Assembly (NCBI GenBank): GCA_965206015.1
Contig: CBDBIW010000002.1
Location: 62,001-126,000, forward strand
DNA length: 64,000 nt
Origin: JAJCYL01 sp965206015
GTDB lineage: Bacteria; Bacteroidota; Bacteroidia; Cytophagales; Cyclobacteriaceae
Direction of reading: 5' to 3'
A program made the translations under genes and the position numbers. The first letter of the stretch is position 1, and each line of letters starts with the position of its first letter. The notes beneath the pieces were generated by a model, which was given only the letters and a program-made list of their open reading frames with translations, was not told the DNA's origin and did not search any database. This document shows positions 1 to 8,731 of this stretch, piece by piece.

Positions 1-27
1 AATTCTCTTTGAAAAAAGAAAGAAACA

Positions 28-390
28 ATGACTACACTAATTGGAATTGATAACCAAAAAGCAGTAAGCAATACCCCCTGTAAGGAACTGTCGAAATAGA
101 TGAAATGGTTATTGGTCAACAACAAGAAGGTGTAAAGGACGTGAGAACGATAAAAAGAAACTGGTAATAGTGGCTAATAGAGAAAAAAGGGAAAGGGATT
201 GGCAGGATGTACGCCAGAGTGGTTAATAAAACAGGTAAAAAAGACTTCAAACCCTTTTTCGAAGACCATCAAACACCCAGATCCGTACCGGTGGCTGGTC
301 AACTTGCAAGTCCTTCAAAAAGAAATATCCAAACGCAAGCCGAAAAGAGTCGGCAAAGAATTTTGTTGGCGGAATATGAGAGGAACTAGA
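28..390 (+). pseudogene. Decayed IS1595-family transposase, central part
   Basis: No frame is open throughout, but pieces in successive frames read like the DDE domain of IS1595 transposases. VEIDEMVIG, the first catalytic Asp region, lies near 93-119, followed by KKKLVIVA. MYARVVNKTGKKDFKPFFEDH (first half shown only as family match) runs from about 207. At least two frameshifts are needed, and the C-terminal third (MHRVI...WLRGIHH...RFNR) is missing. That missing part has a counterpart at 29955-30190. I infer a dead remnant; the short open frames here are not genes. Confidence 0.6.
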
Positions 391-398
391 GAGAACAA

Positions 399-427
399 AG
401 CTGGAAGTATGTAACATACTTCCAACT
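399..427. terminator. Hairpin between IS remnant and DUF2911 gene
   Basis: Two arms of about 14 nt (AAGCTGGAAGTATG and CATACTTCCAACTT) pair with one G-T position around a 3-nt centre. The hairpin lies 18 bp beyond the stop codon of the minus-strand DUF2911 gene. There is no long T-run, so the terminator call is tentative. Confidence 0.4.
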
Positions 428-444
428 TCTCTTCCACCATTAAA

Positions 445-1311
445 TTACTTTTTCCACATGGCAATGGCGTCTTCATTCAGTTTGATATAACCGAAATCTC
501 CACCTTCATTAGCCTTTGCTTTAGCTAAAGATTGCTGTGCAGTAGCAATAGCACCCTTTTTATCACCCATTTTAGCTAGGATTTGAGCTTTTGCATGAAT
601 GTTCCAGAAAGCATCTGAATTAATTTCAATCGCTTTATTCATCCATTCTAATGCTTTGCCCAAATCTTTATCATTTTGGTAATAATAAGTAGCAGACTGT
701 GCATAAAGCCCTCCAACTTGTGTCATTGGATTTTTCATGGCTTTATCAATCTGAGCCATCACCCGGTTGTCAGTATCAACTGTAACATTGAAACGGGTGT
801 AATACTTTCCCCAGAACATACCAATGTTTGTCGAGTTATCTGTCATGTCTGAAAAAATGAATGTCAAACGTTCTACATTCTGATCCCAGGTTTGAGTCTT
901 GGATGTCCATTTGGCTACTTCATTTTTCTCATCGTACCTGCCAACATTGCCACCAATTGACATGTCGCTATATAAAGACCACGTCCATTCTTCTTGTCCA
1001 GGTATAGAAAATACCATATATCGACCAGCAGGCACTTTTTTGCCTTCAAATGAAGCGTCGGTATCAAATTCAATGAAAGTCCCCGAATTCGCTCCAGTTC
1101 TCCATCTCTGACCCCATTTTTCAACCTCAACAAATAATTCACGTCCTTTAACGCCTGGTCTCGAGTATTCGAGAGTAAAATTGCTAACTCCAACGACTTG
1201 TTCAACTTTTGAATTTGGGCTAGGAGCGGGTGTTTGTACATTTTGTGCTGATAACTGGCTAACTGCCACAATTGTTATCGCTGTTAAAATTAAGTTACCT
1301 ACCTGTTTCAT
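445..1311 (-). CDS. Exported DUF2911 protein with C-terminal TPR region
   Basis: The protein has 288 residues. A signal peptide covers roughly residues 1-22, ending LSAQ. The DUF2911 domain (about 30-180) shows the family hallmarks VSNFTLEYSRPGVKGRELF, WRTGANS, VPAGRYMVFSIPG and W....YTRFNV. Residues about 195-285 look like tetratricopeptide helices (ALEWMNKAIEI, KGAIATAQQSLAKA). DUF2911 proteins are common exported proteins of Bacteroidota without a firm function. A second, shorter DUF2911 protein without the TPR part lies at 29069-29608. The gene is followed by a hairpin and appears monocistronic. Confidence 0.85.
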   Translation of the reverse strand: MKQVGNLILTAITIVAVSQLSAQNVQTPAPSPNSKVEQVVGVSNFTLEYSRPGVKGRELFVEVEKWGQRWRTGANSGTFIEFDTDASFEGKKVPAGRYMVFSIPGQEEWTWSLYSDMSIGGNVGRYDEKNEVAKWTSKTQTWDQNVERLTFIFSDMTDNSTNIGMFWGKYYTRFNVTVDTDNRVMAQIDKAMKNPMTQVGGLYAQSATYYYQNDKDLGKALEWMNKAIEINSDAFWNIHAKAQILAKMGDKKGAIATAQQSLAKAKANEGGDFGYIKLNEDAIAMWKK

Positions 1312-1459
1312 TATTTATATATTATTTGGTTTAGCCTACAAACTTAAAAGATTTTTTTGAGCTAGAGTGGACAAAAGACCTGTTAACTTTTTGTTAATTC
1401 CGAATTACTTTTGAATTACTTTTTTTGTGTAACAGACTGTAGGAGTCAACGATTGAAAG

Positions 1460-2764
1460 TCATATGCTGTCAACAATATAAAGCGTCAATGTTAATAAGA
1501 GGGCCAATGGGATTACCCATTTAAACCAAATGAATAAGGATGTTCCCCATTTTTGGCCCATTTCGCCAGGTAAAATCTCCTTCAATGTCTTAATTCGGCC
1601 AATTCCCCAACAAATTGCAAGTACCGAAAGGCCGCTTCCTATGGTTTGCATTCCTGAGCCGAAGATTAGATCCAGGGTTCCTATCAACTCGGGATATAGG
1701 GCACTGGGGAGGATAATTGTCATTTCAGCAATTCCTAAACCAACAATGACCTGGTTTCGGGTAAACCTGAAAAGACTGCTATCACCTAAGCCACCTGCGA
1801 CCACTTCAAGAGCCGCAATATTTGACAAGAAGGCAACCAAAATGAGTCCTATTAGAAATAGAGAGCCTACTATCCTACCAAAGGGCATATGAGCAAATAA
1901 TCGGGGTAAAGTGTTGAAAAGTAATCCAGGTCCTGACGCTAAATCCAGATTGAAGGCGAGAATCACCGGTACAATGAAAACACCAGCCAGTATGGCCGCT
2001 CCTACATCACCAAGGCCTGTCAAAATCGCACCTTTGACTATATTCTGGTCTTTTTTCATGTAACTACCATAGATTAATAAAAATGTTCCACCCAATCCCA
2101 GCGAGAAAAACGCCTGACCCATTGCTGCAAAAATTACTTCAGAGGAGAGTTTCGAAAAATCCGGTTTCAGAAAAGTTCCCAAATACTCAATGGCATTCCC
2201 AAAAAAGAGTGCATGCCCGATGAGGTAGAGCATAAGAATGAGGAAGAATGGGACCATATACTTGCTGGTATTTTCAATCCCCCTATTTAGTCCAAGGTAA
2301 ATCACATAAATACTAATGGCCAATATGATCATTGATATGGTATACTGCAAAGGTCCATTACTAAGCAGTTCATTGAAGTAACCAATTGTAGTCTCATCAA
2401 AACCAATAAACATTGAAAATCCTGCAGTAGTAATCACATTTGAGATGACAACTATGTAGTAGGAATCAGCAATTGTAACGGTGATTAATAACGCAAAACC
2501 AATGATATGACCAACTAATGGGTTGAAAGCCTCCGAAAAGGCACCAATGGGACCACTTCTTGTACTTCGTCCGAGTGCCCACTCTGCGACGACGGCAGGG
2601 ACTGCGAGGAAAAAAGTGAATATCAGATAAACAATAAGAAATGCACTTCCTCCGTACAACCCCATCATGTACGGAAATCTCCATACGTTACCAAGTCCAA
2701 CGGATACACCAACCATGGTCAGGATAGTGGTCATGTGAGAGGTGAATTGCTGGCGATTAGACAT
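1460..2764 (-). CDS. Sodium:neurotransmitter symporter family (NSS) transporter
   Basis: A polytopic membrane protein of about 434 residues with roughly 11-12 hydrophobic segments. The LeuT-type TM1 signature GLGNVWRFPYMMG is near the N-terminus, where Na+ and substrate bind. The family imports amino acids or related solutes using the Na+ gradient; the substrate cannot be read here. I chose the start MSNRQQFTSH at 2764 because the family usually begins about 15-25 residues before GNVWRFP. An upstream ATG at 2803 would add 13 hydrophobic residues. The gene is divergent from cmk and close to the Na+-pumping nqr operon, which would supply its gradient. Confidence 0.85.
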   Translation of the reverse strand: MSNRQQFTSHMTTILTMVGVSVGLGNVWRFPYMMGLYGGSAFLIVYLIFTFFLAVPAVVAEWALGRSTRSGPIGAFSEAFNPLVGHIIGFALLITVTIADSYYIVVISNVITTAGFSMFIGFDETTIGYFNELLSNGPLQYTISMIILAISIYVIYLGLNRGIENTSKYMVPFFLILMLYLIGHALFFGNAIEYLGTFLKPDFSKLSSEVIFAAMGQAFFSLGLGGTFLLIYGSYMKKDQNIVKGAILTGLGDVGAAILAGVFIVPVILAFNLDLASGPGLLFNTLPRLFAHMPFGRIVGSLFLIGLILVAFLSNIAALEVVAGGLGDSSLFRFTRNQVIVGLGIAEMTIILPSALYPELIGTLDLIFGSGMQTIGSGLSVLAICWGIGRIKTLKEILPGEMGQKWGTSLFIWFKWVIPLALLLTLTLYIVDSI

Positions 2765-2837
2765 GGGGGCAAAAAGATAGCGGAAAAACATTAAAAGATT
2801 CACTTCTTAAAACAGGAGGTACTTGTTATATCTTTGA

Positions 2838-3536
2838 ATGGTGGAGAGAAAAATAAATGTAGCAATAGATGGCTTCTCTGGTACTGGAAAAAGTAGCACA
2901 GCTAAAGAAGTGGCCTCAAGACTGGGTTATACCTATTTGGATTCTGGTGCGATGTATAGGGTAGTGACCTTATATTTTTTGAATAACAATATTGATTGGA
3001 ACAATGTAAATGAAGTAGTTGATGGGCTTAGAGATATCTCTATAAGCTTTTCATTCAATTCAAAACAAAGAAAATTTGATGCTTGCTTAAATGGTAAAAA
3101 TGTTGAAGAAGAAATTCGTGGGATGGCTGTTTCAAATCAAGTTAGCCAGGTCAGTACCATAAAAGAGGTGAGAGAGCAGTTAGTATCCATCCAGAGGGAA
3201 CTGGGTAAGGATAAGGAAGTGGTGATGGACGGGAGAGATATCGGGACGGTTGTTTTCCCAGAGGCGGAATTGAAGATTTTCATGATTTCCAACACAGAAG
3301 TCAGGGCCAAAAGGCGTCAGAAGGAACTCACCGAAAAGAGTCAAACCGTATCCCGTGGAGAAGTTATTCACAACTTACAGGAACGAGATCGAATTGACAC
3401 AACAAGAGAAATAAGCCCATTGGTAAAAGCAGAAGATGCGATTGAAATTGACACTACCAATATGACGTTTGAGGAGCAAGTAAATGAGATAGTTCAACTT
3501 GTGGAAAAAACAATTTTATCTAAGGGAGTTGTTTAA
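2838..3536 (+). CDS. cmk: Cytidylate kinase
   Basis: 232 residues, the usual length. It phosphorylates CMP and dCMP with ATP. Visible are the P-loop GFSGTGKSS near residue 12, LDSGAMYR for the nucleotide site, DGRDIGTVVFP, and the lid-region arginines in RDRIDTTREISPL. The gene is divergent from the NSS transporter and separated from nqrA by about 175 bp that contains the nqr promoter region. Confidence 0.95.
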   Translation: MVERKINVAIDGFSGTGKSSTAKEVASRLGYTYLDSGAMYRVVTLYFLNNNIDWNNVNEVVDGLRDISISFSFNSKQRKFDACLNGKNVEEEIRGMAVSNQVSQVSTIKEVREQLVSIQRELGKDKEVVMDGRDIGTVVFPEAELKIFMISNTEVRAKRRQKELTEKSQTVSRGEVIHNLQERDRIDTTREISPLVKAEDAIEIDTTNMTFEEQVNEIVQLVEKTILSKGVV

Positions 3537-3660
3537 CAATGAATGAACTCATGATGAGCTAAATTCGAGTCCATGTTTGGAAAATAAAAAAAGCCTGTTT
3601 CGGTGAATTATGAGGGATTTTATTAATTCTGACAAAAATTTTATTAGAACATTTTTTTAT

Positions 3661-3668
3661 TAATTTTG
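3661..3668 (+). promoter_or_regulatory. Candidate -7 box of the nqr promoter
   Basis: TAATTTTG matches the Bacteroidota housekeeping -7 element TAnnTTTG and lies 44 bp before the nqrA ATG in a very AT-rich intergenic stretch. I do not see a clear TTG at the expected -33 position, so this is a weak call. Confidence 0.35.
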
Positions 3669-3711
3669 CTCAACCCTAAAGACAATTACGGCCTCCTCAT
3701 ATTAGGTAAAC

Positions 3712-5076
3712 ATGTCGCAAACAATTCAACTGAAGAAGGGCTTTACGATCAATTTGGCCGGCAAAGCCGAAAAAAGTATAGCCGACTGCCCACAACCTGA
3801 GACTTTTACCATAAAACCTACCGATTTTCCCGGTATTGACCGCTCAAAATTATTGGTTAATGAGGGCGATAATGTTAAAGCTGGAACACCCCTTTTTTAT
3901 GATAAGATTTATCCGGAGGTTATGTATGTTGCTCCGGTTAGTGGTGAAGTAGCTACAATCCTTCGAGGAGAAAAGAGAAAGTTACTTGAGGTTAGGATTC
4001 TTGCTGACAAGGAAGTAAAAAACGAAACTTTCAAGACTTTCAGCGTTTCAGATTTAACCAAATTAAGCAGAGAGGAAGCACAAGCGATATTGATGAAAAG
4101 TGGCATATGGCCCAACATTGTTCAGAGGCCATTCGGGATTGTCGCTAACCCAGTTGATACACCAAAATCGATTTTTATTTCTGCCTTTGATTCGCATCCA
4201 CTGGCACCCGATTATGACTTTATATTTGATGGGCAAGAGCAAAACTTCCAGGCAGGTATTGATGTGTTATCAAAGTTTGCTTCGGGTCAACCTCATGTCA
4301 ATTTGAGTAATGATGCTGAGGTTTCAAATGTTTTTTCGAAAGTTCGAGATGTAGAAGTCAATAAATTTAGTGGTCAGCACCCTGCAGGCAATGTGGGAGT
4401 TCAAATCCATCATATTGATCCTGTGAATAAAGGAGATGTGGTTTGGACTCTGAACCCTTACGGGGTTATTCAAATTGGCAAACTCTTCCTCGAAGGAATT
4501 TACGATGCTTCGAAAATAATCGCACTTACTGGTTCTGAAGTTACTGCTCCTAAGTACTACAAGACATACGTTGGAGCTTCAATCAATAAAATAGTAGATG
4601 GCACCATCAAATCTGATCATGTGAGATTTATTAGCGGCAATGTATTGACTGGCGACCGAATTGCATCCGATGGATATATGGGATTCTACGATCATCAAAT
4701 AACTGTAATTCCTGAAGGCGATCACTATGATTTTATTGGTTGGATGAAACCAACAACTAAATTAAGTTATCACAGGGCTTGGGGATTAATGTCATTTTTG
4801 AGCAGTTCTAAAAAAGAGTATGTTCTGGACTCGAACACAGTGGGAGAGCCAAGAGCATTAGTTCAAACTGGCGTATTTGAGGACGTAACACCAATGGATA
4901 TTCTACCAACATATCTGATTAAAGCAATACTGGCTGAAGATTGTGATGAGATGGAAAGCCTGGGGCTATTGGAAGTAGTGGAGGAAGATTTAGCACTTTG
5001 TGAATTCATAGATGTGTCAAAACACGACATTCAGGCCATTGTAAGAAGAGGAATTGATTTATTAAGGACCGCATAA
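3712..5076 (+). CDS. nqrA: Na+-translocating NADH:quinone reductase subunit A
   Basis: 454 residues, matching the family's usual 445-455. NqrA is the cytoplasmic subunit that, with NqrB, forms the quinone-reducing end of the Na+ pump. The N-terminal barrel-sandwich part is visible (LLVNEGDNVKAGTPLFYDK, MYVAPVSGEVATILRGEKRKLLEV), as are HPAGNVGVQIHHIDPV and GEPRALVQTGVFEDVTPMDI of the conserved core. It is the first gene of nqrABCDE, with 14 bp to nqrB. Confidence 0.95.
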   Translation: MSQTIQLKKGFTINLAGKAEKSIADCPQPETFTIKPTDFPGIDRSKLLVNEGDNVKAGTPLFYDKIYPEVMYVAPVSGEVATILRGEKRKLLEVRILADKEVKNETFKTFSVSDLTKLSREEAQAILMKSGIWPNIVQRPFGIVANPVDTPKSIFISAFDSHPLAPDYDFIFDGQEQNFQAGIDVLSKFASGQPHVNLSNDAEVSNVFSKVRDVEVNKFSGQHPAGNVGVQIHHIDPVNKGDVVWTLNPYGVIQIGKLFLEGIYDASKIIALTGSEVTAPKYYKTYVGASINKIVDGTIKSDHVRFISGNVLTGDRIASDGYMGFYDHQITVIPEGDHYDFIGWMKPTTKLSYHRAWGLMSFLSSSKKEYVLDSNTVGEPRALVQTGVFEDVTPMDILPTYLIKAILAEDCDEMESLGLLEVVEEDLALCEFIDVSKHDIQAIVRRGIDLLRTA

Positions 5077-5090
5077 CCACTAACCAGGGA

Positions 5091-6275
5091 ATGAAATTTC
5101 TTCGAGAAATTCTGGACAAGCAAAAGCCTCTTTTTGAGAAGGGAGGGAAGTTTGAAAAATTCTACTACCTCTTTGAGATGCAGGATACCTTTCTATTTGT
5201 CCCTAACACCACAGCAAACAATAAAGGTGTGCAAGTTAGAGATGCAATAGATCTTAAAAGGTTGATGATTACCGTGGTGGTCGCTATGCTGCCATGTCTG
5301 ATGTTTGGTATCTGGAATGTGGGTTACCAGCATTCAATGGCCACCGGACAGGACATGACTTTGATGGACCAGATTATTACCGGATTGGCTGTTGTATTAC
5401 CCATTGTTTTGGTCGCTTACGCCGCAGGAGGTTTGGTAGAAGCTGTTTTTGCCGTTATCAGAAAACATCCAATTAATGAAGGTTTCCTCGTAACCGGAAT
5501 GTTGATACCCTTGGTAATGCCCCCCACAATTCCGCTATGGCAAGTTGCATTAGCTACCATATTTGCTGTAATTATTGCAAAAGAAGCTTTCGGAGGAACA
5601 GGAATGAATGTGCTCAATGTAGCATTGACAGCCAGAGCCTTCTTGTATTTCGCATATCCAACTGACATTTCTGGTGAAGTCTGGACCTATTTTGGTGATA
5701 AAATTGCTATAGATGGTTTTTCCGGAGCGACTGCTCTTTCATTGGGTGCTGCTACAACAACTGGAGAAGTTACCCAACCATTGATTAGTCAATTAGACCA
5801 GGCAGGTTACAGTTTCTTTGACCTGATCATGGGATATGTCCCAGGTTCAATCGGTGAAACTTCCACTATCATGTGCCTCATTGGTGCTTTGATACTGGTT
5901 GCTACCGGAGTTGGTAGCTGGAAAATTATTGTAAGTGTATTTGGCGGTGCATATTTTATGGGCCTATTATTTAACCTAATCGGAACCAATGATTTTATGA
6001 ACCTGCCTCCTCACTATCACTGGGTAGTTGGTGGTTTGGCTTTTGGAGCAGTGTTTATGGCAACAGATCCGGTCACCGCAGCTCAAACTGAAAAAGGTAA
6101 ATGGATTTATGGTTTCCTCATTGGAATGATCACTGTCATAATAAGGATTTTTAACCCTGCATATCCGGAAGGAACCATGCTGGCCATTCTTTTCATGAAT
6201 GTCTTTGCTCCCCTAATCGATTTTAACGTAGTTAATGCTAACAAAAAAAGGAGATTGAAACGTGCAACAGTCTAA
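5091..6275 (+). CDS. nqrB: Na+-translocating NADH:quinone reductase subunit B
   Basis: 394 residues with about ten membrane segments, homologous to RnfD. The motif GFSGATALSLGA at about 209-220 contains the threonine (T214 in this numbering) that carries covalently bound FMN in the family. GGTGMNVLNVALTARAFLYFAYP and FMATDPVTAAQTEKGKWIYG are typical core signatures. The membrane subunit helps form the Na+ path and ubiquinone/menaquinone site. Its last 14 bp overlap nqrC. Confidence 0.95.
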   Translation: MKFLREILDKQKPLFEKGGKFEKFYYLFEMQDTFLFVPNTTANNKGVQVRDAIDLKRLMITVVVAMLPCLMFGIWNVGYQHSMATGQDMTLMDQIITGLAVVLPIVLVAYAAGGLVEAVFAVIRKHPINEGFLVTGMLIPLVMPPTIPLWQVALATIFAVIIAKEAFGGTGMNVLNVALTARAFLYFAYPTDISGEVWTYFGDKIAIDGFSGATALSLGAATTTGEVTQPLISQLDQAGYSFFDLIMGYVPGSIGETSTIMCLIGALILVATGVGSWKIIVSVFGGAYFMGLLFNLIGTNDFMNLPPHYHWVVGGLAFGAVFMATDPVTAAQTEKGKWIYGFLIGMITVIIRIFNPAYPEGTMLAILFMNVFAPLIDFNVVNANKKRRLKRATV

Positions 6276-7011
6276 CACATACATCATATTATTTGCTGTC
6301 GGTTTGACCGTGGTCATTGGTGGCCTTTTGTCAATTACCTCAGTAACACTTAAACCTCTTCAGGACAAGCAAGTGGAATTGGATACTAAGAAAAGTATTC
6401 TGAGTGCAGTTATGGATGTGTCTCATATCCAGGATCCAAATGAGATTCTTACGGTTTACAGCGAACGAATGAAGTCTTATGTAGTTGATTATGAAGGTAA
6501 TCTTGTCGAAAAAGACGGAAAAGATAACGACCTGGTTGCTGAAAAAGTAAATGTTGCTAAAAATGCGAAATTACCTAGAGAGGAACGTTTCTACCCTGTA
6601 TTCCAGGCCATGAATGGAGATTTACCTGATGCTTATATTTTCCCAATGTATGGTCAGGGCCTTTGGGATTGGATCGCTGGATTCATCGCACTTGACAAAG
6701 ACCTTAATACCGTCAGAGGTATGTCTTTCTCCCACAAGAGTGAAACTCCCGGTTTAGGTGCAAGAATTGCTGATATTGAAATTCAAAAGAGATACGAGGG
6801 CAAGAAAATATTTGACCCTTCCGGGAACCTTGTTTCTGTAGAAATGATTAAAGGTGAGAAAGGGCAGCCATTGGATGATCATCATATAGATGGAATGTCA
6901 GGGGCAACAATCACTGGTAAGGGAGTAAATGCGATGATGTTGAAATATCTGGATGCTTATAAAAATTTTATTTCGAAAGTAAAGGCAGGCAACAAAGTTG
7001 CAGCAATTTAA
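6262..7011 (+). CDS. nqrC: Na+-translocating NADH:quinone reductase subunit C
   Basis: 249 residues. One N-terminal membrane anchor (about 6-28) is followed by a periplasmic FMN-binding domain. The SGAT motif at 213-216 places the flavinylated threonine at T216, and ETPGLGAR at 161-168 is the usual companion motif. The start is GTG at 6262: it sits about 6 nt after AGGAG, one of the few clear ribosome binding sites here, and overlaps the nqrB end. Flavinylation requires an ApbE transferase, which is not in the window. Confidence 0.95.
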   Translation: MQQSNTYIILFAVGLTVVIGGLLSITSVTLKPLQDKQVELDTKKSILSAVMDVSHIQDPNEILTVYSERMKSYVVDYEGNLVEKDGKDNDLVAEKVNVAKNAKLPREERFYPVFQAMNGDLPDAYIFPMYGQGLWDWIAGFIALDKDLNTVRGMSFSHKSETPGLGARIADIEIQKRYEGKKIFDPSGNLVSVEMIKGEKGQPLDDHHIDGMSGATITGKGVNAMMLKYLDAYKNFISKVKAGNKVAAI

Positions 7012-7039
7012 TAATTGAATTTAAAGGAAAGAATATAAG

Positions 7040-7723
7040 ATGAGTACTGAAACTTTAGAGCAAGAACAGGCAGTCGCTGAGGCTAAACAACCCCGTGAGC
7101 CATTGTTGTCTAAAAGAAGGAAAAAGGTAGTTGCTGATCCTTTAGTGGATGACAATCCAATTACTGTTCAGGTGCTAGGTATCTGTTCAGCCTTGGCAGT
7201 TACCATTAAAATGGAGCCAACCCTGACCATGGCAATTGCGGTAACATTCGTCATTGTATTTTCAAATCTCATTGTTTCAATGATCAGGAACTTCATTCCG
7301 AACAGGATAAGGATTATTGTACAATTAGCAATCATTGCAACGCTCGTTACACTTGTGAGTGAGTTACTCAAAGCATACTATTATGATATGTTTAAAGTTT
7401 TGGGTGCATATGTAGGACTAATCATTACAAATTGCATCGTAATGGGTCGACTGGAAGCTTACGCTATGGCAAATAAGCCCTATGACTCTATTTTGGATGG
7501 TTTGGGAAGTGGTTTTGGCTATGCCTGGATTATCCTGGTTGTAGCTTTTTTCAGGGAATTATTGGGGTCTGGTTCATTATTTGATTTTAAAATATTTGCA
7601 GCCATAGGCTGGTCAAGTTTTCCGACAAACGGTTTAATGGTAGATTCTATTGGTGCTTTTATGATTCTTGGAATCCTTATTTGGGTTCAGCGTCATAAAA
7701 CAGGTTATGTTGAATCACACTAA
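7040..7723 (+). CDS. nqrD: Na+-translocating NADH:quinone reductase subunit D
   Basis: 227 residues with six predicted membrane segments. LGICSAL and IITNCIVMGRLEAYAMA carry the two cysteines that, with those of NqrE, hold the intramembrane [2Fe-2S] cluster in the known complex. The N-terminus has about 30 extra polar residues rich in Glu and Lys before the first helix, slightly longer than the common form. It is 28 bp after nqrC and 11 bp before nqrE. Confidence 0.94.
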   Translation: MSTETLEQEQAVAEAKQPREPLLSKRRKKVVADPLVDDNPITVQVLGICSALAVTIKMEPTLTMAIAVTFVIVFSNLIVSMIRNFIPNRIRIIVQLAIIATLVTLVSELLKAYYYDMFKVLGAYVGLIITNCIVMGRLEAYAMANKPYDSILDGLGSGFGYAWIILVVAFFRELLGSGSLFDFKIFAAIGWSSFPTNGLMVDSIGAFMILGILIWVQRHKTGYVESH

Positions 7724-7734
7724 TAAAGATTTAG

Positions 7735-8346
7735 ATGGAAGCACTTAATATCATCATTAGAGGAATTTTTATAGACAACATGATATTCACATACTTTTTG
7801 GGTATGTGTTCATTTCTTGCTGTATCAAAAAAAGTAAGTACGGCTTTTGGATTGGGAATGGCTGTCATCTTTGTTTTAACGATTACAGTACCTATTAACT
7901 GGCTTATTCAAGAGAACATTCTACGGGAAGGTGCTTTAGCGTGGATGGGAAAAACTTATGAATCCATTGACCTGACTTTTATGCAGTTCATCGTATTCAT
8001 TGCAGTTATTGCAGCCATGGTACAATTGGTAGAAATGGTGATAGAAAAAGCATCACCGGTACTATATGGCTCATTAGGTATTTTTCTTCCACTAATCGCT
8101 GTGAATTGCGCAATTCTCGGTTCTTCTCTTTTTATGGTACAGAGAGACTACACGTTAGTTGAAGCTACAGCATATGGCTTTGGATCAGGTTCAGGGTTCT
8201 TTTTGGCAATCATTGCTTTGGCTGCAATACGAGAGAAGTTAAAATATTCGAACGTTCCCGATGGCCTTAGAGGTTTGGGCCTGACTATGCTAATTACCGG
8301 TTTGATGGGTTTAGCTTTTAAATCTTTTATTGGTGTAGTGATTTAG
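7735..8346 (+). CDS. nqrE: Na+-translocating NADH:quinone reductase subunit E
   Basis: 203 residues, the standard length, with six membrane segments in inverted topology to Nqr[14 protein letters not shown] and [15 protein letters not shown] contain the cluster-binding cysteines, and [23 protein letters not shown] is a family signature. In most nqr operons the NADH-oxidising subunit NqrF follows. Here a hairpin with a T-run starts 17 bp after the stop codon and no nqrF is present. Confidence 0.94.
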   Translation: MEALNIIIRGIFIDNMIFTYFLGMCSFLAVSKKVSTAFGLGMAVIFVLTITVPINWLIQENILREGALAWMGKTYESIDLTFMQFIVFIAVIAAMVQLVEMVIEKASPVLYGSLGIFLPLIAVNCAILGSSLFMVQRDYTLVEATAYGFGSGSGFFLAIIALAAIREKLKYSNVPDGLRGLGLTMLITGLMGLAFKSFIGVVI

Positions 8347-8362
8347 GAATGTCAGAAAAGAT

Positions 8363-8393
8363 AAAAAGCCATTATGAAAATGATGGTTTTTTT
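8363..8393 (+). terminator. Intrinsic terminator after nqrE
   Basis: A 12-13 bp stem (AAAAAGCCATTAT with ATGATGGTTTTTT, including G-T pairs) closes a GAAA loop and runs into a T-rich tail. It ends the nqrABCDE transcript. Confidence 0.75.
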
Positions 8394-8463
8394 ATTTAGA
8401 ATATCGAACATGAGATTGGCATTACTTTTGCCAGGCCAAAACGAACTTTAAAAAACAATCAAA

Positions 8464-8731
8464 ATGAAAATCACGTTCAGTCAATTCACGAATGCAATTA
8501 TTTTCTTATTGATTACTACCAGTCTATCAGGTTGCTTTGCGACCATGCATGTTATTGGCCAAGGAGGGACCTATGATGGAAAATGGAAAAAGTATTCCCG
8601 AATATGATATTAAGAAGAAGAAATGGTTTTTGTTTGGAGGAATATTTGAAGAAATGTGTCTAAGACACTCCAAAATACCTGTTGATCCTGGCGAATCCAA
8701 GATACATAACTGGTACAATTACCAAGGTTAG
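8464..8731 (+). pseudogene. Frameshifted small lipoprotein, Bor-like
   Basis: The ATG at 8464 opens a 47-residue frame with a lipoprotein signal ending LSGC (Cys24), then FATMHVIGQGG, and stops. The next frame carries YDIKKKKWFLFGGIF and runs to 8731. HVIGxGG followed by KKxWxLxxG recalls Bor-family small lipoproteins, so I read a single gene with a frameshift between about 8540 and 8600. Its 3' part overlaps the 3' end of the convergent RND gene, which also suggests truncation. The family assignment is tentative. Confidence 0.4.

Noticed and set aside
199..414. Two overlapping open frames of 60-71 codons
   Set aside because: They are parts of a decayed IS1595 transposase read through frameshifts, not separate genes.
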